Shown: positions 43,685 to 55,237 of the stretch, piece after piece
How positions within the stretch are numbered: position 1 is the first letter of the stretch
How the letters are laid out: the number at the start of each line of letters is the position of its first letter
From: Thermococcus zilligii AN1
Lineage (GTDB): Archaea > Methanobacteriota_B > Thermococci > Thermococcales > Thermococcaceae
Assembly: GCF_000258515.1 (NCBI RefSeq)
Contig: NZ_AJLF01000002.1
Coordinates: 434,001-498,000 of the forward strand
Direction of reading: 5' to 3'
DNA length: 64,000 bases
The notes under the pieces: model-generated
The model's database searches: none
What the model saw: only the letters and a program-made list of their open reading frames with translations
Told to the model about the DNA's origin: nothing
Program-made: the position numbers and the translations under genes

Positions 43685-46420
43685 ATGGACATGACAACAA
43701 GGATGTTCAGGGAAGAGGGATGGATAAGAAAAACCTGTAAGGTCTGTGGGAAGCCCTTCTGGACGCTGGACCCAGACAGAGAGACCTGCGGCGACCCGCC
43801 GTGCGACGAATACCGGTTCATAGGAAAGCCGGGAATTCCAAAGAGGTACACCCTCGACGAGATGCGCGAGAAGTTCCTGGGCTTCTTCGAAAAGCGCGGG
43901 CACGGGAGGATTAAGCGCTACCCAGTCCTCCCGCGCTGGAGGGACGACGTCCTCCTCGTTGGGGCAAGCATAATGGACTTCCAGCCCTGGGTAATAAGCG
44001 GTGAGGCAGAGCCCCCGGCCAACCCGCTCACGATAAGCCAGCCTTCAATAAGGTTCACCGACATAGACAACGTCGGGATAACCGGCAGGCACTTCACGGT
44101 ATTCGAGATGATGGCCCACCATGCCTTCAACTACCCAGGTAAGCCGGTCTACTGGATGGACGAGACGGTTGAGCTGGCCTTCGAGTTCTTCACCAAAGAG
44201 CTCGGCATGAAGGCTGAGGACATAACCTTCAAGGAGAACCCCTGGGCGGGCGGCGGGAACGCGGGGCCGGCCTTTGAAGTTCTCTACCGCGGTCTGGAGG
44301 TGGCCACCTTAGTTTTCATGCAGTACAAGAAGGCCCCCGAGAACGCTGACCCGGGCCAGGTTGTCGAGATAAAGGGCGACTTCTACGTGCCGATGGAGAC
44401 GAAGGTCGTTGACACCGGCTACGGCCTTGAGAGGCTCGTCTGGATGAGCCAGGGGACGCCAACGGCTTACGACGCCGTCTTGGGCTACGTCATAGAGCCC
44501 CTCAAGAAGCTCGCCGGGATAGAGAGGATAGACGAGCGCATCCTCATGGAGAACTCCCGCCTCGCCGGAATGTTCGACATAGAGGACAGGGGTGACCTTC
44601 GCTATCTGAGGGAGCAGGTGGCAAAGCGCGTCGGTATAAGCGCTGAAGAGCTCGAGAAGGCCGTGAGGCCCTACGAACTAATATACGCCATAGCAGACCA
44701 CACCAAGGCCTTAACATTCATGATAGCCGACGGGGTAATCCCCTCCAACATCAAGGCAGGCTATCTCGCGCGCCTGCTTATCAGGAAGAGCATAAGGCAC
44801 CTCCGCGAGCTCGGCCTTGAGGTACCGCTCGCTGAAATCGTCGCCATGCACATAAAGGAGCTCTCGCCAACCTTCCCTGAGTTCAGGGAGATGGAGGATG
44901 TTATCCTTGACGTAATCAACGTTGAAGAAAAGCGCTACCAGGAGACCCTGGAGAGGGGAAGCGACCTCGTGAAGCGCGAGATAGCCAGGCTCAAGAATGC
45001 AGGAAAGGGTGAGATACCGCTCGAGAGGCTCATACTCTTCTACGAGAGCCACGGCCTAACGCCCGAGATAGTCAAGGAGGTAGCGGAAAAGGAGGGCGTC
45101 AGGGTCGAGATACCTGACAACTTCTACACGCTGGTTGCAAAGCAGGCGGAGAAGGCCGGGAAGGCGGAGGCAGTGGAATACGTCGTGGACTTCGAGCTGG
45201 TCAAGGACTTACCTGACACGAGGACGCTCTATTACGAAGACCCCTTCATGAGGGAGTTCGACGCCGAAGTCCTCAGGGTAATCGACGACTGGGTGGTCCT
45301 CAACGCTACCTCCTTCTATCCGGAAGGCGGCGGCCAGCCCTACGACACTGGTGTTTTAGCTGTTGACGGTGAGGAAGTTAAGGTAACCAGCGTCCAGAAG
45401 GTCGGAAAGGTGATCCTCCACAGGGTCGAGAGGCCGGAGCTCTTCAGGGAAGGGGCCAGAGTCCACGGAAGGATCAACTGGGAGAGAAGGATACAGCACA
45501 TGCGCCACCACACCGGAACGCACGTCCTCATGGGCGCGCTTGTCCGCGTTTTAGGAAAGCACGTCTGGCAGGCCGGTTCACAGCTCAGCACGGACTGGGC
45601 CCGCCTGGACATATCCCACTACAAGCGCATAAGCGAGGAGGAGCTTAGGGAAATCGAGCGCCTCGCCAACAGGGTCGTGATGGAGAACAGGAAGGTCACC
45701 TGGGAGTGGTTGCCGAGGACGGAGGCGGAGCAAAAGTACGGCTTCAGGCTCTACCAGGGCGGAGTCGTCCCCGGAAGGGCTATCCGCGTGCTGAAAATAG
45801 AGGACTGGGACGTGCAAGCGTGCGGTGGGACGCATTTGCCTAACACTGGTCTAATAGGCCCGATAAAAATCCTGAGGACGGAGCGCATACAGGACGGCGT
45901 GGAGAGGATAATCTTCGCGGCCGGAGAAGCGGCTATAAACTGGATGCAGGAGACCGAGGGAATAATCAAGAAGACAGCGGAGATATTCCGCGTGCCGCCC
46001 GAGAAGGTGCCGGAGACTGCAGAAAGGTTCTTCAACGAGTGGAAGGAAGCGAGGAAAGAGGTCGAGAAGCTGAGGAAAGAGCTGGCGAAGCTCCTCGTCT
46101 ACGAGCTTGAGAGCGGAGTAGAGAAGGTCGGAGAAGTCGAGTTCATCGGCAGGGTAGTCGAAGGAACGATAGACGACCTCCGCGAAGCTGCTAACAAGCT
46201 CAGGAAGGACAAGCGCGTGGTAATCCTCATCACCGGGGAGGGGCACTTCGTCGTTGCCGTGGGGGATTCCTTAGACATCACAGCCGAGGAGCTGGCGAAG
46301 GTGATAACGGGCGTAGCAGGCGGTGGCGGTGGCGGAAGGAAAGAGCTTGCGCAAGGAAGGATAAAGAACCCCCTCAAGGCTGGGGAAGCCATTGAAGAAG
46401 TCAAGAAGAGGCTCGGTTGA
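43685..46420 (+). CDS. alaS: Alanyl-tRNA synthetase
   Basis: 911 aa from ATG 43685 (GAGGGGTGGTTCTC upstream). It is archaeal-type AlaRS: an N-terminal Cys cluster (CKVCGKPF ... CGDPPCDEY), class II core, tRNA-recognition region, editing domain with the zinc motif HHTGTH ... [10 protein letters not shown], and a C-terminal DHHA1-like domain ending [13 protein letters not shown]. It charges tRNA-Ala and hydrolyses Ser/Gly-tRNA-Ala. Full length, no disruption. Confidence 0.97.
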   Translation: MDMTTRMFREEGWIRKTCKVCGKPFWTLDPDRETCGDPPCDEYRFIGKPGIPKRYTLDEMREKFLGFFEKRGHGRIKRYPVLPRWRDDVLLVGASIMDFQPWVISGEAEPPANPLTISQPSIRFTDIDNVGITGRHFTVFEMMAHHAFNYPGKPVYWMDETVELAFEFFTKELGMKAEDITFKENPWAGGGNAGPAFEVLYRGLEVATLVFMQYKKAPENADPGQVVEIKGDFYVPMETKVVDTGYGLERLVWMSQGTPTAYDAVLGYVIEPLKKLAGIERIDERILMENSRLAGMFDIEDRGDLRYLREQVAKRVGISAEELEKAVRPYELIYAIADHTKALTFMIADGVIPSNIKAGYLARLLIRKSIRHLRELGLEVPLAEIVAMHIKELSPTFPEFREMEDVILDVINVEEKRYQETLERGSDLVKREIARLKNAGKGEIPLERLILFYESHGLTPEIVKEVAEKEGVRVEIPDNFYTLVAKQAEKAGKAEAVEYVVDFELVKDLPDTRTLYYEDPFMREFDAEVLRVIDDWVVLNATSFYPEGGGQPYDTGVLAVDGEEVKVTSVQKVGKVILHRVERPELFREGARVHGRINWERRIQHMRHHTGTHVLMGALVRVLGKHVWQAGSQLSTDWARLDISHYKRISEEELREIERLANRVVMENRKVTWEWLPRTEAEQKYGFRLYQGGVVPGRAIRVLKIEDWDVQACGGTHLPNTGLIGPIKILRTERIQDGVERIIFAAGEAAINWMQETEGIIKKTAEIFRVPPEKVPETAERFFNEWKEARKEVEKLRKELAKLLVYELESGVEKVGEVEFIGRVVEGTIDDLREAANKLRKDKRVVILITGEGHFVVAVGDSLDITAEELAKVITGVAGGGGGGRKELAQGRIKNPLKAGEAIEEVKKRLG

Positions 46421-46478
46421 GCCTCCTTTACTCCTTTTCTGGCGCGGTTAGGAGAAACTGAAAGGATGGCAAGCTGAA

Positions 46479-46928
46479 TCAGCCGGACTTCCTCGGGGCC
46501 AAGGTTAGCGTGTAGTCGTCCCTCCAGAAGGGGGGCTTTTCGAGGGATATCCTTATCTCGGCCGTACCCTTCTCGTAGTAGAGGGAGTTAACTAAACTGC
46601 CTGGAACCCTGAAGTGGACGTACATGGTTCCCCCCTCGCTCACTGTTGTTTTGAACTCGCCGCTTCCCTTCCACTGTCCCCCGTTGTACTCGACCAGGTA
46701 CTCCGTCCCCTCGGGGAAGGTGATCCGCATCTCGAATCCCTTAACCTTCGGGGTTATGTCCATCTCAAAGAGGCCCCAGCCGTCCCTTTCAACGAACACG
46801 ACGCTCCGGTTGTCGAGATAAAAGACCTCGCGGTAGTCAACGCTTGCTGGCGGTATGTGGGCCGTTTTCACGGCATAGCCGAACAGCGCCAGCGTTATGA
46901 TAGCCATTATGAGCAGGGCCTTGTTCAT
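46479..46928 (-). CDS. Membrane-anchored hypothetical protein
   Basis: 149 aa from ATG 46928 (AGGGGGATGGAC upstream). One N-terminal helix (ALLIMAIITLALFGYAV) and an external beta-rich domain (FEMRITFPEGTEYLVEYNGG). Nothing identifies a family. Its stop faces the alaS stop across 58 bp. It is divergent from tpiA. Confidence 0.55.
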   Translation of the reverse strand: MNKALLIMAIITLALFGYAVKTAHIPPASVDYREVFYLDNRSVVFVERDGWGLFEMDITPKVKGFEMRITFPEGTEYLVEYNGGQWKGSGEFKTTVSEGGTMYVHFRVPGSLVNSLYYEKGTAEIRISLEKPPFWRDDYTLTLAPRKSG

Positions 46929-46979
46929 GTCCATCCCCCTGTTCATAACGGTCGGCTGATACTTAACTCTTTTGTGTAG

Positions 46980-47762
<783 letters not shown>

Positions 47763-47829
47763 TTCTTCTCTCCTTTGCTTTTCCGGAGAGCTTTTTTAAG
47801 GCGTTGCCCAAACGGTTAGGGTGGTCGAG

Positions 47830-48624
47830 ATGGCGCTCTACTTCATAGGCCTTGGCCTCTACGATGAGAAGGACATCACCCTCAAGGGTTTAGAAATAGC
47901 AAGGAGATGCGACGAGGTCTTTGCCGAGTTCTACACTTCCCTTCTCGCTGGGGCAACGATGGAGAAGATAGAAGGGCTCATAGGGAAGCCGATAAGGAGG
48001 CTCAGCAGGGAAGACGTTGAGCTGAACTTCGAGAGGATAGTCCTTCCCTTGGCGAAGGAGAGGGATGTGGCCTTCCTAACCGCCGGCGACCCGATGGTCG
48101 CAACGACGCACTCCGACCTCAGAATAAGGGCGAAAAAAGCTGGTGTGGAGAGCTACGTAGTCCACGCCCCGAGCATATACTCGGCGGTGGCAATAACGGG
48201 GTTGCACATTTACAAGTTCGGGAAGAGCGCAACCGTTGCCTATCCGGAGAAGAACTGGTTCCCGACGAGCCACTACGATGTGATACGTGAAAACAGGGAG
48301 AGAAACCTCCACACGCTTCTGTTCCTGGACATAAAAGCCGACCAGGGCCGCTACATGACGGCCAACGAGGCAATGGAGATCCTCCTCAGGGTGGAAGAGA
48401 TGAAGAAAGGGGGAGTTTTTACTCCAGAGACCCTCGTGGTTGTTCTCGCAAGGGCCGGTTCGCTGAACCCAACGCTCAGGGCAGGCTACGTTGGGGAGCT
48501 CATCAACGAGGACTTTGGCGGACAGCCGCACGTTTTGATCGTCCCGGGCAGGCTCCACATAGTGGAGGCGGAGTACCTGGTCGAGTTCGCGGGAGCCCCC
48601 GGGGAAATCCTCGAGGAAGTTTAG
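47830..48624 (+). CDS. dphB: Diphthine synthase
   Basis: 264 aa from ATG 47830 (GGGTGGTCGAG upstream). ALYFIGLGLYDEKDITLKG and FLTAGDPMVATTHSDL are the SAM-binding tetrapyrrole-methylase-like fold of Dph5. It trimethylates the amino-carboxypropyl His of elongation factor 2 in diphthamide synthesis. Followed after 40 bp by tRNA-Val. Confidence 0.95.
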   Translation: MALYFIGLGLYDEKDITLKGLEIARRCDEVFAEFYTSLLAGATMEKIEGLIGKPIRRLSREDVELNFERIVLPLAKERDVAFLTAGDPMVATTHSDLRIRAKKAGVESYVVHAPSIYSAVAITGLHIYKFGKSATVAYPEKNWFPTSHYDVIRENRERNLHTLLFLDIKADQGRYMTANEAMEILLRVEEMKKGGVFTPETLVVVLARAGSLNPTLRAGYVGELINEDFGGQPHVLIVPGRLHIVEAEYLVEFAGAPGEILEEV

Positions 48625-48664
48625 CGAAAGCTTTATATTCGCCTCCCGGTTTTTCAATTCGGGC

Positions 48665-48741
48665 GGGCCCGTGGTCTAGACGGTCATGACGCCACCCTTA
48701 CAAGGTGGAGGTCCGGGGTTCGAATCCCCGCGGGCCCACCA
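48665..48741 (+). tRNA. tRNA-Val (anticodon TAC)
   Basis: Acceptor GGGCCCG (48665-48671) pairs CGGGCCC (48731-48737); the anticodon loop CTTACAA gives TAC, reading GTA (and GTG by wobble) for Val. The T arm is CCGGGGTTCGAATCCCCG. Discriminator A and CCA (48739-48741) are encoded. TATA-like TTTATATTC lies about 30 bp upstream. Confidence 0.97.
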
Positions 48742-49015
48742 CAACAGCCCTTTGCTTCGCAAAGCGCTGGCGGAAAGTTTGAGGTCTTTGTTTAATGATG
48801 CCAAGTGGGAGTAATTTCCTGTTTATGGGCGGTCTAAGAGTAAATCCTGTCCCCACTATCCTGCCCCTTATGGGTGTGCCACTTCCCAGGTGCCTTCGGT
48901 CGGTGATGAAGTTGAAACCTTTTGAAAAAGGTTAGTCGGGGTTAAACCCCTAAAACGTGCCCCCTGGGCAGGCTTTTCCGGAGCTTCCTGTTTTGGGGCT
49001 CTCAATGAAATCCGC
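48742..49015. other. Non-coding gap between tRNA-Val and tRNA-Arg
   Basis: No credible gene is present in these 274 bases. After tRNA-Val a small hairpin CTTTGC-TTC-GCAAAG could end its transcript. Further on are two adjacent perfect hairpins, AACCTTTT-GA-AAAAGGTT (48916-48933) and GGGGTT-A-AACCCC (48938-48950). A lone C-box-like GTGATGA (48903-48909) has no good D box. Composition is lower in GC than the flanks. The location between two tRNA genes is a common integration site, so it may be a relic. Confidence 0.4.
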
Positions 49016-49091
49016 TGGCGGGCCCGGCGGGATTCGAACCCGCGGGTACCGGCTCCGAAGGCCGGCGCCATATCCCCTAGGCCACGGGCCC
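49016..49091 (-). tRNA. tRNA-Arg (anticodon TCG)
   Basis: Read on the minus strand, acceptor GGGCCCG/CGGGCCC closes the molecule; anticodon stem CCGGC/GCCGG holds loop CTTCGGA, so the anticodon is TCG (Arg, CGA). The T arm is CGCGGGTTCGAATCCCGC. Discriminator G and an encoded CCA (49018-49016) are present. No intron. Confidence 0.96.
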
Positions 49092-49138
49092 TCGGAAGTG
49101 TTTTAAGGCCCCGGCAAAATAAAGCTTGCGGTGGTGGA

Positions 49139-49609
49139 ATGATACTCCCGGACTGGAAAATCAGGAAGGAAGTCCTAATTGAGCCCTTCTCGGAGGATTC
49201 GCTACAGCCCGCGGGTTATGACCTGAGGGTAGGAAAGGAGGCCTATATAAACGGCAGGCTCATCGACGTCGAGCGGGAGGGCAGAATCGTAATACCTCCA
49301 AAAACCCATGCCCTCGTTCTAACCCTGGAGAGAGTGAAGCTCCCGGAGGATATCATGGGGGACATGAAGATCAGGAGCAGTCTGGCGAGGGAGGGAATCC
49401 TGGGCTCTTTTGCCTGGGTCGACCCGGGATGGGATGGGAACCTGACCCTCATGCTGTTCAACGCCTCTGACGAACCGGTTGAGCTCCGATACGGGGAGAG
49501 ATTCGTTCAGATAGCCTTTATCAGACTTGAAGAGCCCCCAAGAAGTCCATACCGGGGGAACTACCAGGGCAGCAGGGGGATAACGCTTTCCAAAAGAAGA
49601 CAAAAGTAA
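49139..49609 (+). CDS. dcd: dCTP deaminase / dUTPase family protein
   Basis: 156 aa. LQPAGYDLRVG, RSSLAREGI, WVDPGWDGNLTL and RFVQIAFIRL are motifs of the trimeric dCTP deaminase/dUTPase superfamily. Archaeal members of this size may deaminate dCTP, hydrolyse dUTP, or both; the short length and strand order favour dcd. Keeps dUTP low and supplies dUMP. Starts at ATG 49139 after GGTGGTGGA. Confidence 0.87.
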   Translation: MILPDWKIRKEVLIEPFSEDSLQPAGYDLRVGKEAYINGRLIDVEREGRIVIPPKTHALVLTLERVKLPEDIMGDMKIRSSLAREGILGSFAWVDPGWDGNLTLMLFNASDEPVELRYGERFVQIAFIRLEEPPRSPYRGNYQGSRGITLSKRRQK

Positions 49610-49617
49610 AAAGGAGT

Positions 49618-49941
49618 TCAGCCGAAGAGGGCGCCGAGACCGGCGAGGGCCTCCTCTTCGTTGACCTCCTCTTTCTTTTCTTCCTCTTTCTTGGCGGCCT
49701 CAGCGGCGCCGCCCGAGGCAGCGGCCGGAGCGGCAGCGGCAACGGCAACCGGGGCAGCGACCGGCATGGCGGCCTTCTGGATGACCTCGTCGATGTTAAC
49801 TCCCTCGAGAGCTGCCACGAGGGCCTTTATCCTTGCCTCGTCCGGGGTAACACCGGCGGCCTCAAGGACTTTCCTGAGGTTCCCCTCGTTTATCTCCTTA
49901 CCAGCGGCGTGGAGCAGCAGAGCGGCATACACATACTCCAT
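49618..49941 (-). CDS. rpl12: Ribosomal protein P1 (archaeal L12)
   Basis: 107 aa from ATG 49941. N-terminal dimer domain ([19 protein letters not shown]), an Ala-rich hinge ([14 protein letters not shown]) and the acidic tail ending [13 protein letters not shown], the factor-binding C-terminus of the stalk. It sits last in the L11-L1-L10-L12 group but has its own TATA (GATATAAAAAG, minus strand near 49975-49985), which fits the need for six copies per ribosome. Confidence 0.97.
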   Translation of the reverse strand: MEYVYAALLLHAAGKEINEGNLRKVLEAAGVTPDEARIKALVAALEGVNIDEVIQKAAMPVAAPVAVAAAAPAAASGGAAEAAKKEEEKKEEVNEEEALAGLGALFG

Positions 49942-50011
49942 TTTTCGCACCTCCAATCATCTTCATCCTTTTCTTTTTATATCATACGGTTAGGGATACG
50001 GGGAAAGGAAA

Positions 50012-51031
50012 TCAGCCGAAGAGCGCGCCCAGTCCAGCGAGCGCCTCCTCCTCGGAAGCTTCCTCCTTTTCCTCTTTCTCCTCAGCCTTCTCAACTTTCT
50101 CCTCTGCTGGCTGAGGAGCTGCAACGGCCACTTGTGCCTGAGCGTTTAAAAGCTCTTTGGTCTTCTCGTCAAGCAACTCCCCTGGCAGGTTCTGTGCTAT
50201 GAGCAGGGCTGCACGAAGGGCCCTGCCAAATATGTCCTCCACCGTCTCCTTGGTAACGTACCCAGCCTCGACTGCAACGTTCTTCGCTCCGAGGAATGCC
50301 TTCTGGATGATTGCCTCGATTGTCTGCTTGGTCGGGTAAGCCGTGTTGACGGACAGGTTGAAGGCATGCACGTAAGCCTGCTGGAGCATGTTGATGTACT
50401 CGCTCGGGTCTATTGCGAGGACTCCCGGCGTGTAGACTATGCCGTCTTCATACACTGCGAGGAGGTTGAGCCCAACCTCAAGCGGCTCGATACCGAGGGC
50501 GTTGAGGATCCTTGCGAGCTGTTCGGTTATGACTCCACCCGCCTTAAGGACGGGGTAGTCATTCTGTATGGTGACCTTACCCTTTTCGATTCTCGCCGGA
50601 ATCCCGAGGGCCTGCATCTCACCAACGAGAGGACCAGGTGCGATTGGAGTTGGCCCTCCAGGGATGACAACGTCTTTTGTAACGACGGCCCCCGGCTTGG
50701 CGGGTGCGGGGATTTTGCTCTCCTCAAGGAGCTTGTAAAGCTTGAATGGATTTATGTCGGTGGCGAGTATTGCGGCACCGCCCTGTATGTAGTCGGCGAG
50801 TTTTGCAAGCTCCGGCTTTCCGAGCTCCTGGGCGGCCCTCTTTATGGCGATCCCGATGAGGGTGTTCCTGCTCACGCGGATGATCGCTTTTCCGCGGAAC
50901 TTGTCACGCATCTTGCTGAGCGGGTAAGCTGGGACGCCGGCCACGTCAACGAGCGCTATCACTGGGTAGCTCTTGATGATCCTGGTGAGCTCTTCAACTT
51001 CCTTCCTCTTCCACTCGGCTACGTGGGCCAT
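50012..51031 (-). CDS. rplP0: Ribosomal protein P0 (L10)
   Basis: 339 aa from ATG 51031; the L1 stop lies in its ribosome site (GAGAGGTGAGTGAA). The N-terminal rRNA-binding domain is followed by helices that bind P1 dimers and by an acidic tail ending [12 protein letters not shown], identical in plan to rpl12. It anchors the stalk to 23S rRNA. Confidence 0.97.
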   Translation of the reverse strand: MAHVAEWKRKEVEELTRIIKSYPVIALVDVAGVPAYPLSKMRDKFRGKAIIRVSRNTLIGIAIKRAAQELGKPELAKLADYIQGGAAILATDINPFKLYKLLEESKIPAPAKPGAVVTKDVVIPGGPTPIAPGPLVGEMQALGIPARIEKGKVTIQNDYPVLKAGGVITEQLARILNALGIEPLEVGLNLLAVYEDGIVYTPGVLAIDPSEYINMLQQAYVHAFNLSVNTAYPTKQTIEAIIQKAFLGAKNVAVEAGYVTKETVEDIFGRALRAALLIAQNLPGELLDEKTKELLNAQAQVAVAAPQPAEEKVEKAEEKEEKEEASEEEALAGLGALFG

Positions 51032-51036
51032 TTCAC

Positions 51037-51687
51037 TCACCTCTCCACTTTCACGGCCGGGCCCATTGTCGTTTTGACGTACACTGACTTTATCTGGCTC
51101 TCCCCGCGCTCCAGCCTGTTGATGATTGCGTTGAGGACTGCTTCGGCGTTTTCAGCCAGCTTCTCGTCTTCCATGTCCTCGGTTCCTATCGGGGCATGCA
51201 CAACCGGGTTGTCTTTGAGCTGTATCCTGACGGTCTTCTTGAGCTTCTCTACTATGGGCTCGAGGTTTGTCATCGTTGGTGGAACGACCTGTGGCATCTT
51301 GTTCCTTGGACCGAGGTACTTACCGAGGAGTTTACCGATCTTCGGCATCAAGGGAGCCGTCGCTATGAAGAAGTCGTACTCCTTCGCAATCTTTCTGGCC
51401 TTCCTTGGACTATTGGCGAGCTCCTCAAGTTGCTCCCCACTAAACACATCAAGCCCGAGCTTTTTAGCCGCCTCGGCAACGGCACCATCAGCGATGACCG
51501 CGATTTTTTGCTCCTTCCCACGACCGTGGGGCAGCACAACCTCAAGCTTGAACCTGTTCTCAGGCTTCTTCAGGTCTATATCCTTGAGGTTGACTGCCAT
51601 CTCGACGGTCTGTGTGAAGTTGCGCGGCTTAGCCCGGGCCTTCGCCTCCTTCACCGCTTCCACGAGTTTCTGCCTGTCGAAGGCCAC
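51037..51687 (-). CDS. rpl1: Ribosomal protein L1
   Basis: 216 aa from GTG 51687 (AGGAGGGCTGTAAA upstream). It contains the L1 pattern [53 protein letters not shown] and [16 protein letters not shown]. It binds 23S rRNA at the E-site stalk and in archaea can repress its own mRNA. An inverted repeat ATGGCT-TG-AGCCAT (51747-51760) sits between TATA and coding start. Confidence 0.97.
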   Translation of the reverse strand: MAFDRQKLVEAVKEAKARAKPRNFTQTVEMAVNLKDIDLKKPENRFKLEVVLPHGRGKEQKIAVIADGAVAEAAKKLGLDVFSGEQLEELANSPRKARKIAKEYDFFIATAPLMPKIGKLLGKYLGPRNKMPQVVPPTMTNLEPIVEKLKKTVRIQLKDNPVVHAPIGTEDMEDEKLAENAEAVLNAIINRLERGESQIKSVYVKTTMGPAVKVER

Positions 51688-51803
51688 TTTACAGCCCTCC
51701 TGTTTCTTTTCGTTCTCGATTTAAACCGTTAAACGAAGAACCAAAAATGGCTTGAGCCATGTATTTTTAAAGTTTTCCCCGAAATTATGTTGAAAAAGAG
51801 GCC

Positions 51804-52301
51804 TCACCCGGCCTCCCCAGCCTTGGCAAAGAGCTCATCGTAAACCCCTTCATCGATTTCCTTCTGAACTTCCCTTGGGTCCTTGCCCTCAACGGTAACG
51901 CCCATGCTCAGGGCAGTGCCTATGACTTCCTTGGCCGCGGCTTTGAGGCTTGCCGCGAGCATCTGTCCCCGCTTGGCCTTGGCTATCTTGATGACCTGCT
52001 CCATTGTGAGGTTTCCGACTGGACTGCGAACGGGCTCGCCTGAACCCTTTGGAATTCCCAGTTCCTTCTTTATGAGCTGGCTGACCGGCGGGACACCGAC
52101 TTCAATTCTGAAGGTCTTCTTCTGCGGATCTTCAACGATGATCTTTACGGGAACCTGCATCCCCTCGAATTCCTTGGTCGCCTTGTTGATCTCATCAACG
52201 ACCTGCTTAACGTTGAGTCCGAGCGGACCGATAGCGGGACCGAGCGGGGGTCCGGGGGATGCTTTCCCACCCTCAACAAGCACTTCAACGACCTGTGGCA
52301 T
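51804..52301 (-). CDS. rpl11: Ribosomal protein L11
   Basis: 165 aa from ATG 52301 (GAGGTGAGAAAA upstream). The Pro-rich N-terminal loop [18 protein letters not shown] and the C-terminal rRNA-binding domain ([21 protein letters not shown]) are intact. It forms the base of the stalk with 23S rRNA. It is separated from rpl1 by 116 bp that includes the rpl1 promoter. Confidence 0.97.
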   Translation of the reverse strand: MPQVVEVLVEGGKASPGPPLGPAIGPLGLNVKQVVDEINKATKEFEGMQVPVKIIVEDPQKKTFRIEVGVPPVSQLIKKELGIPKGSGEPVRSPVGNLTMEQVIKIAKAKRGQMLAASLKAAAKEVIGTALSMGVTVEGKDPREVQKEIDEGVYDELFAKAGEAG

Positions 52302-52340
52302 TTTTCTCACCTCTTGCCGTTAAGTTGGTTATCATGTCCT

Positions 52341-52799
52341 TCAATCCTTTTGGTGTTTGCTTATAAGTCTAACGTATTCGCCCCTCACCGTGACCGGTAT
52401 GGGGACTATGGCACCTATGAGCTCAACTACAATCTCGTCTTTGGTTTCGTCAACCCTGACAACCTTGGCTTTCTCCCCCTTGAACGGGCCGGAGATGAGC
52501 TCAACTATGTCCCCTGGCTCAAAGCCACTGACGGCTGGCTTCTCTTCAAGGAAGTGCTCTATCTCGCTGAACTTGACCTCTCCGGGAAGGGTCCCTTTTG
52601 CGTGTCTTATCCCCTTTATGGCCTCGTCAACGGCGCTCTTGTTTGGCGCCTCGATGAATATGTACCCCTTAACCTTTGATGGAACCAGGATGGCGTAGAT
52701 GGGCAGGTTGTGCGTTTTTACCTTGCTGTATATGAGCTTTGCAGTGGTTTCCTCCTGGCCCACGGTGATACGCACTGTGTAGATCTTTCCATCACTCAT
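52341..52799 (-). CDS. spt5: Transcription elongation factor Spt5 (NusG)
   Basis: 152 aa from ATG 52799. An NGN domain ([32 protein letters not shown]) and one KOW domain ([21 protein letters not shown]). With Spt4 it clamps RNA polymerase and raises processivity; it also links to the ribosome. The secE-spt5-rpl11 order is conserved in archaea. Confidence 0.97.
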   Translation of the reverse strand: MSDGKIYTVRITVGQEETTAKLIYSKVKTHNLPIYAILVPSKVKGYIFIEAPNKSAVDEAIKGIRHAKGTLPGEVKFSEIEHFLEEKPAVSGFEPGDIVELISGPFKGEKAKVVRVDETKDEIVVELIGAIVPIPVTVRGEYVRLISKHQKD

Positions 52800-52811
52800 C
52801 CCTACCACCGA

Positions 52812-53009
52812 TCAGAGGCCTTCTCCGCCAAGGATTAGGTAGCCGATTATGGTTATTATCAGCCCGATGATTCCTATAAGGATCATCCCGACTCCGGTTA
52901 TCTTTGCCGCCATCTTGTACTCCTTCCAGCTTGGCTTTCTTGTGACCAGGAGGACCCTCTTTGACTCGGCCAGGAAGTTCTTAATCCTCTCAATGTACCC
53001 TTCGGCCAT
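52812..53009 (-). CDS. secE: Protein translocase subunit SecE (Sec61 gamma)
   Basis: 65 aa from ATG 53009 (GCGGGGTG upstream). An amphipathic N-terminal helix (YIERIKNFLAESKRVLL), the basic RKPSWKEY turn, and a single membrane helix (ILIGIIGLIITIIGYLI) are typical of SecE/Sec61 gamma. It stabilises the SecY channel. It is between ftsZ and spt5, as usual in archaea. Confidence 0.95.
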   Translation of the reverse strand: MAEGYIERIKNFLAESKRVLLVTRKPSWKEYKMAAKITGVGMILIGIIGLIITIIGYLILGGEGL

Positions 53010-53094
53010 AATGAACACCCCGCGTATGACCAAACAGCGGTTTTTTTACTGACTTAGCCTAAGCTTCAAAAAGCAAATAAAAAGATAACGGTCG

Positions 53095-54228
53095 TCAGAA
53101 CTCATCGACGCTCAGCTTTATGGCCCTTCTCTCTTCGCCCTCACGGATGGATGTGGATGGCTCTTCTTTTGAAACTGCGTACGGTGAGTTGACCCCGGTT
53201 ACAACGAGTAAAATCCTTATCATCTTACCCAGCTCTTCATCCAGCTGGATTCCCCAGATGACCTGGGCCTCGGGGTCGAGCTTGCTGGTAACGAGCTCTA
53301 TTATCTGCTGCGCCTCCTCAAGCCTGACGTCGCTCCCGCTGATGCTTATTAGGGCACCCTTGGCACCGCTGATGTCAACGTCAAGGAGCGGGCTGTTCAG
53401 GGCCTGCTGGGCGGCTTCAAGAGCGCGCTTTTCGCTGTCGCTCTCGCCGATACCGATCATGGCAACGCCGCCGTCCTTCATGACGGCCCTAACGTCGTTG
53501 AAGTCGAGGTTAACGAGACCTGGCTTGGTGATGAGCTCGGTGATGCCCTTGACGGCCTGAACGAGTATTTCGTCCGCCACTCTAAAGGCCATATGTATCG
53601 GCAGGTTTGGGGCAACCTCCATGAGCTTGTCGTTCGGGATGACTATGACGGTGTCGCTGGCCTTCCTGAGCCTCTCAAGGCCATACTCCGCGTTCTTTAT
53701 CCTCCTTATTCCCTCGACTGTGAACGGTAGCGTTACAACCGAAACCGTGAGGGCGCCCATCTTCTTGGCTATCTCAGCTATAACAGGGGCGGCACCGGTA
53801 CCGGTCCCACCGCCGAGACCGCAGGTGACAAACACCATGTCAGCCCCTTCAAGGGCCTCTCTGATGTCCCTCTCGCTTTCCTTGGCGGCCTCTTCACCCA
53901 CCTTTGGGTTGTTTCCCGCGCCGAGGCCCCTGGTGAGTTCCCTTCCAAGAAGAATTTTCTTGTGGGCCCGTATCTTGAGAAGGTCCTGGGCGTCGGTGTT
54001 AGCGGCTATTATCTTTGCCCCCTGAATGCCAACCTCCATCATTCTGTTTATGGTGTTACAGCCGGCGCCGCCGACGCCGATGACGTATATCTTTGCCTGA
54101 ATCTGCTCAAGAAGCTTTCTGAGTTCTTCGTCTATATCACTCTGCCCTGAAAACGAAGCCTCTGGAACTTTGGATCCCGCCGGACCCGAGGCGACTTTAT
54201 CCATGGCATTTTCAATCAGTTTCAACAT
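53095..54228 (-). CDS. ftsZ: Cell division protein FtsZ
   Basis: 377 aa. [14 protein letters not shown] and the tubulin signature [12 protein letters not shown] bind GTP; the T7 loop region ([13 protein letters not shown]) is intact. The N-terminal 40 residues form a variable extension ([15 protein letters not shown]). It polymerises at mid-cell. ATG 54228 follows GGAGGGTCGGAGG; TATA GTATATAAATG read as CATTTATATAC lies about 60 bp upstream. Confidence 0.97.
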   Translation of the reverse strand: MLKLIENAMDKVASGPAGSKVPEASFSGQSDIDEELRKLLEQIQAKIYVIGVGGAGCNTINRMMEVGIQGAKIIAANTDAQDLLKIRAHKKILLGRELTRGLGAGNNPKVGEEAAKESERDIREALEGADMVFVTCGLGGGTGTGAAPVIAEIAKKMGALTVSVVTLPFTVEGIRRIKNAEYGLERLRKASDTVIVIPNDKLMEVAPNLPIHMAFRVADEILVQAVKGITELITKPGLVNLDFNDVRAVMKDGGVAMIGIGESDSEKRALEAAQQALNSPLLDVDISGAKGALISISGSDVRLEEAQQIIELVTSKLDPEAQVIWGIQLDEELGKMIRILLVVTGVNSPYAVSKEEPSTSIREGEERRAIKLSVDEF

Positions 54229-54350
54229 CCTCCGACCCTCCGGGGCAATTTAACACCTTTCTCAAACTTGAGTTGGAAGTATATAAATGTTCGGATATTC
54301 AAAGCTGGGGTATATTGATGTGGAACTCTTTAAACCTTTCGTCGTGGCCT

Positions 54351-55175
54351 TTAATCCCTGATGAACTCGAGTCCCAGCTCAGTGGCAAGTTCCTTTGCAA
54401 TCCCTCTCGTGTCCCCGAGACTTCCCTTCCAGTCCACGTAGATTGCCTCAATCTTTCCGTGGTTTCGTTCGATTCCCTTCATTAAAACTTCTCTGCTCAC
54501 GGGCTGAGCGTACTTTGGCAGTATGTGGCCGAAAGCCAGATCACTTTCAAGAGCCCTCTTAGTTTGTTTGGGTGCGTAATGACCCCCTCCCATTCCAAAG
54601 GCAAGTTTGAACTTCTTTTCTGCTCTTTCCACGTTGTTGATGACATAGGTTATCGTCTCTGCCAGTATCTCACCTGCCCTGTCGTTTACCCATTCCTCCT
54701 CGCTTGAGCCTATCTCTATGAACAGGCCCGGAACCTGGAGCTCGCTTGGCCCGTGGTGGGTCGCCTCGTAGCACACCGTCCAGCCAAGGTCATTCAGCTC
54801 GTTGAGCTTGAGAAGGGCGAGCTTCATGGCAACTGGGTGGGCAATGGCGAGGCTTTCGTCTTTCCCCCCATACACGGCCTTTCCCCAGTTTCCGGTAGCG
54901 TGGGTTGTCAAAGCCGGCATCTTGGTCTGGCTTGAATGTCTCGAGGCAAAGACTATAAGCTCCGGCCTTTCACCGAGTTGCTCCTCTATGGACATATCGA
55001 GGTTATCGTAGTAGATCATCTCGCCGTTGGTGGTCAGGATAACGTCTTCCCCCCTTCTGAAGATGGGGTTGCCGTCGAAAACGCCGTCCGTCTCCTTAAA
55101 GCCGAAGTGCTGGATGAGCTTGTCTTTTATGTTCATTGAGGCAAGGTCGACTTTCGTGGTCATTATAACCCTCAT
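54351..55175 (-). CDS. dtdA: D-aminoacyl-tRNA deacylase DtdA (DTD2)
   Basis: 274 aa. [21 protein letters not shown] and [12 protein letters not shown] are the signatures of the DTD2/GEK1 family, whose fold resembles peptidyl-tRNA hydrolase plus phosphorylase. It removes D-amino acids (and aldehyde adducts in plants) from tRNA. ATG 55175 follows GGGATGAAAG. Confidence 0.94.
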   Translation of the reverse strand: MRVIMTTKVDLASMNIKDKLIQHFGFKETDGVFDGNPIFRRGEDVILTTNGEMIYYDNLDMSIEEQLGERPELIVFASRHSSQTKMPALTTHATGNWGKAVYGGKDESLAIAHPVAMKLALLKLNELNDLGWTVCYEATHHGPSELQVPGLFIEIGSSEEEWVNDRAGEILAETITYVINNVERAEKKFKLAFGMGGGHYAPKQTKRALESDLAFGHILPKYAQPVSREVLMKGIERNHGKIEAIYVDWKGSLGDTRGIAKELATELGLEFIRD

Positions 55176-55237
55176 CTTTCATCCCGGGCCCTGATCGGGG
55201 CCGATCTTATAACGTTTATCGGGAGAAAAACAGAAAG

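Noticed and set aside
48903-48909. C-box-like GTGATGA between two tRNAs
   Set aside because: Only a TTGA stands where D' should be and there are no C' or D boxes, so no C/D sRNA is supported.
48868-49071. A 67-codon minus-strand frame
   Set aside because: It runs through the tRNA-Arg gene; the frame is a by-product of tRNA sequence.
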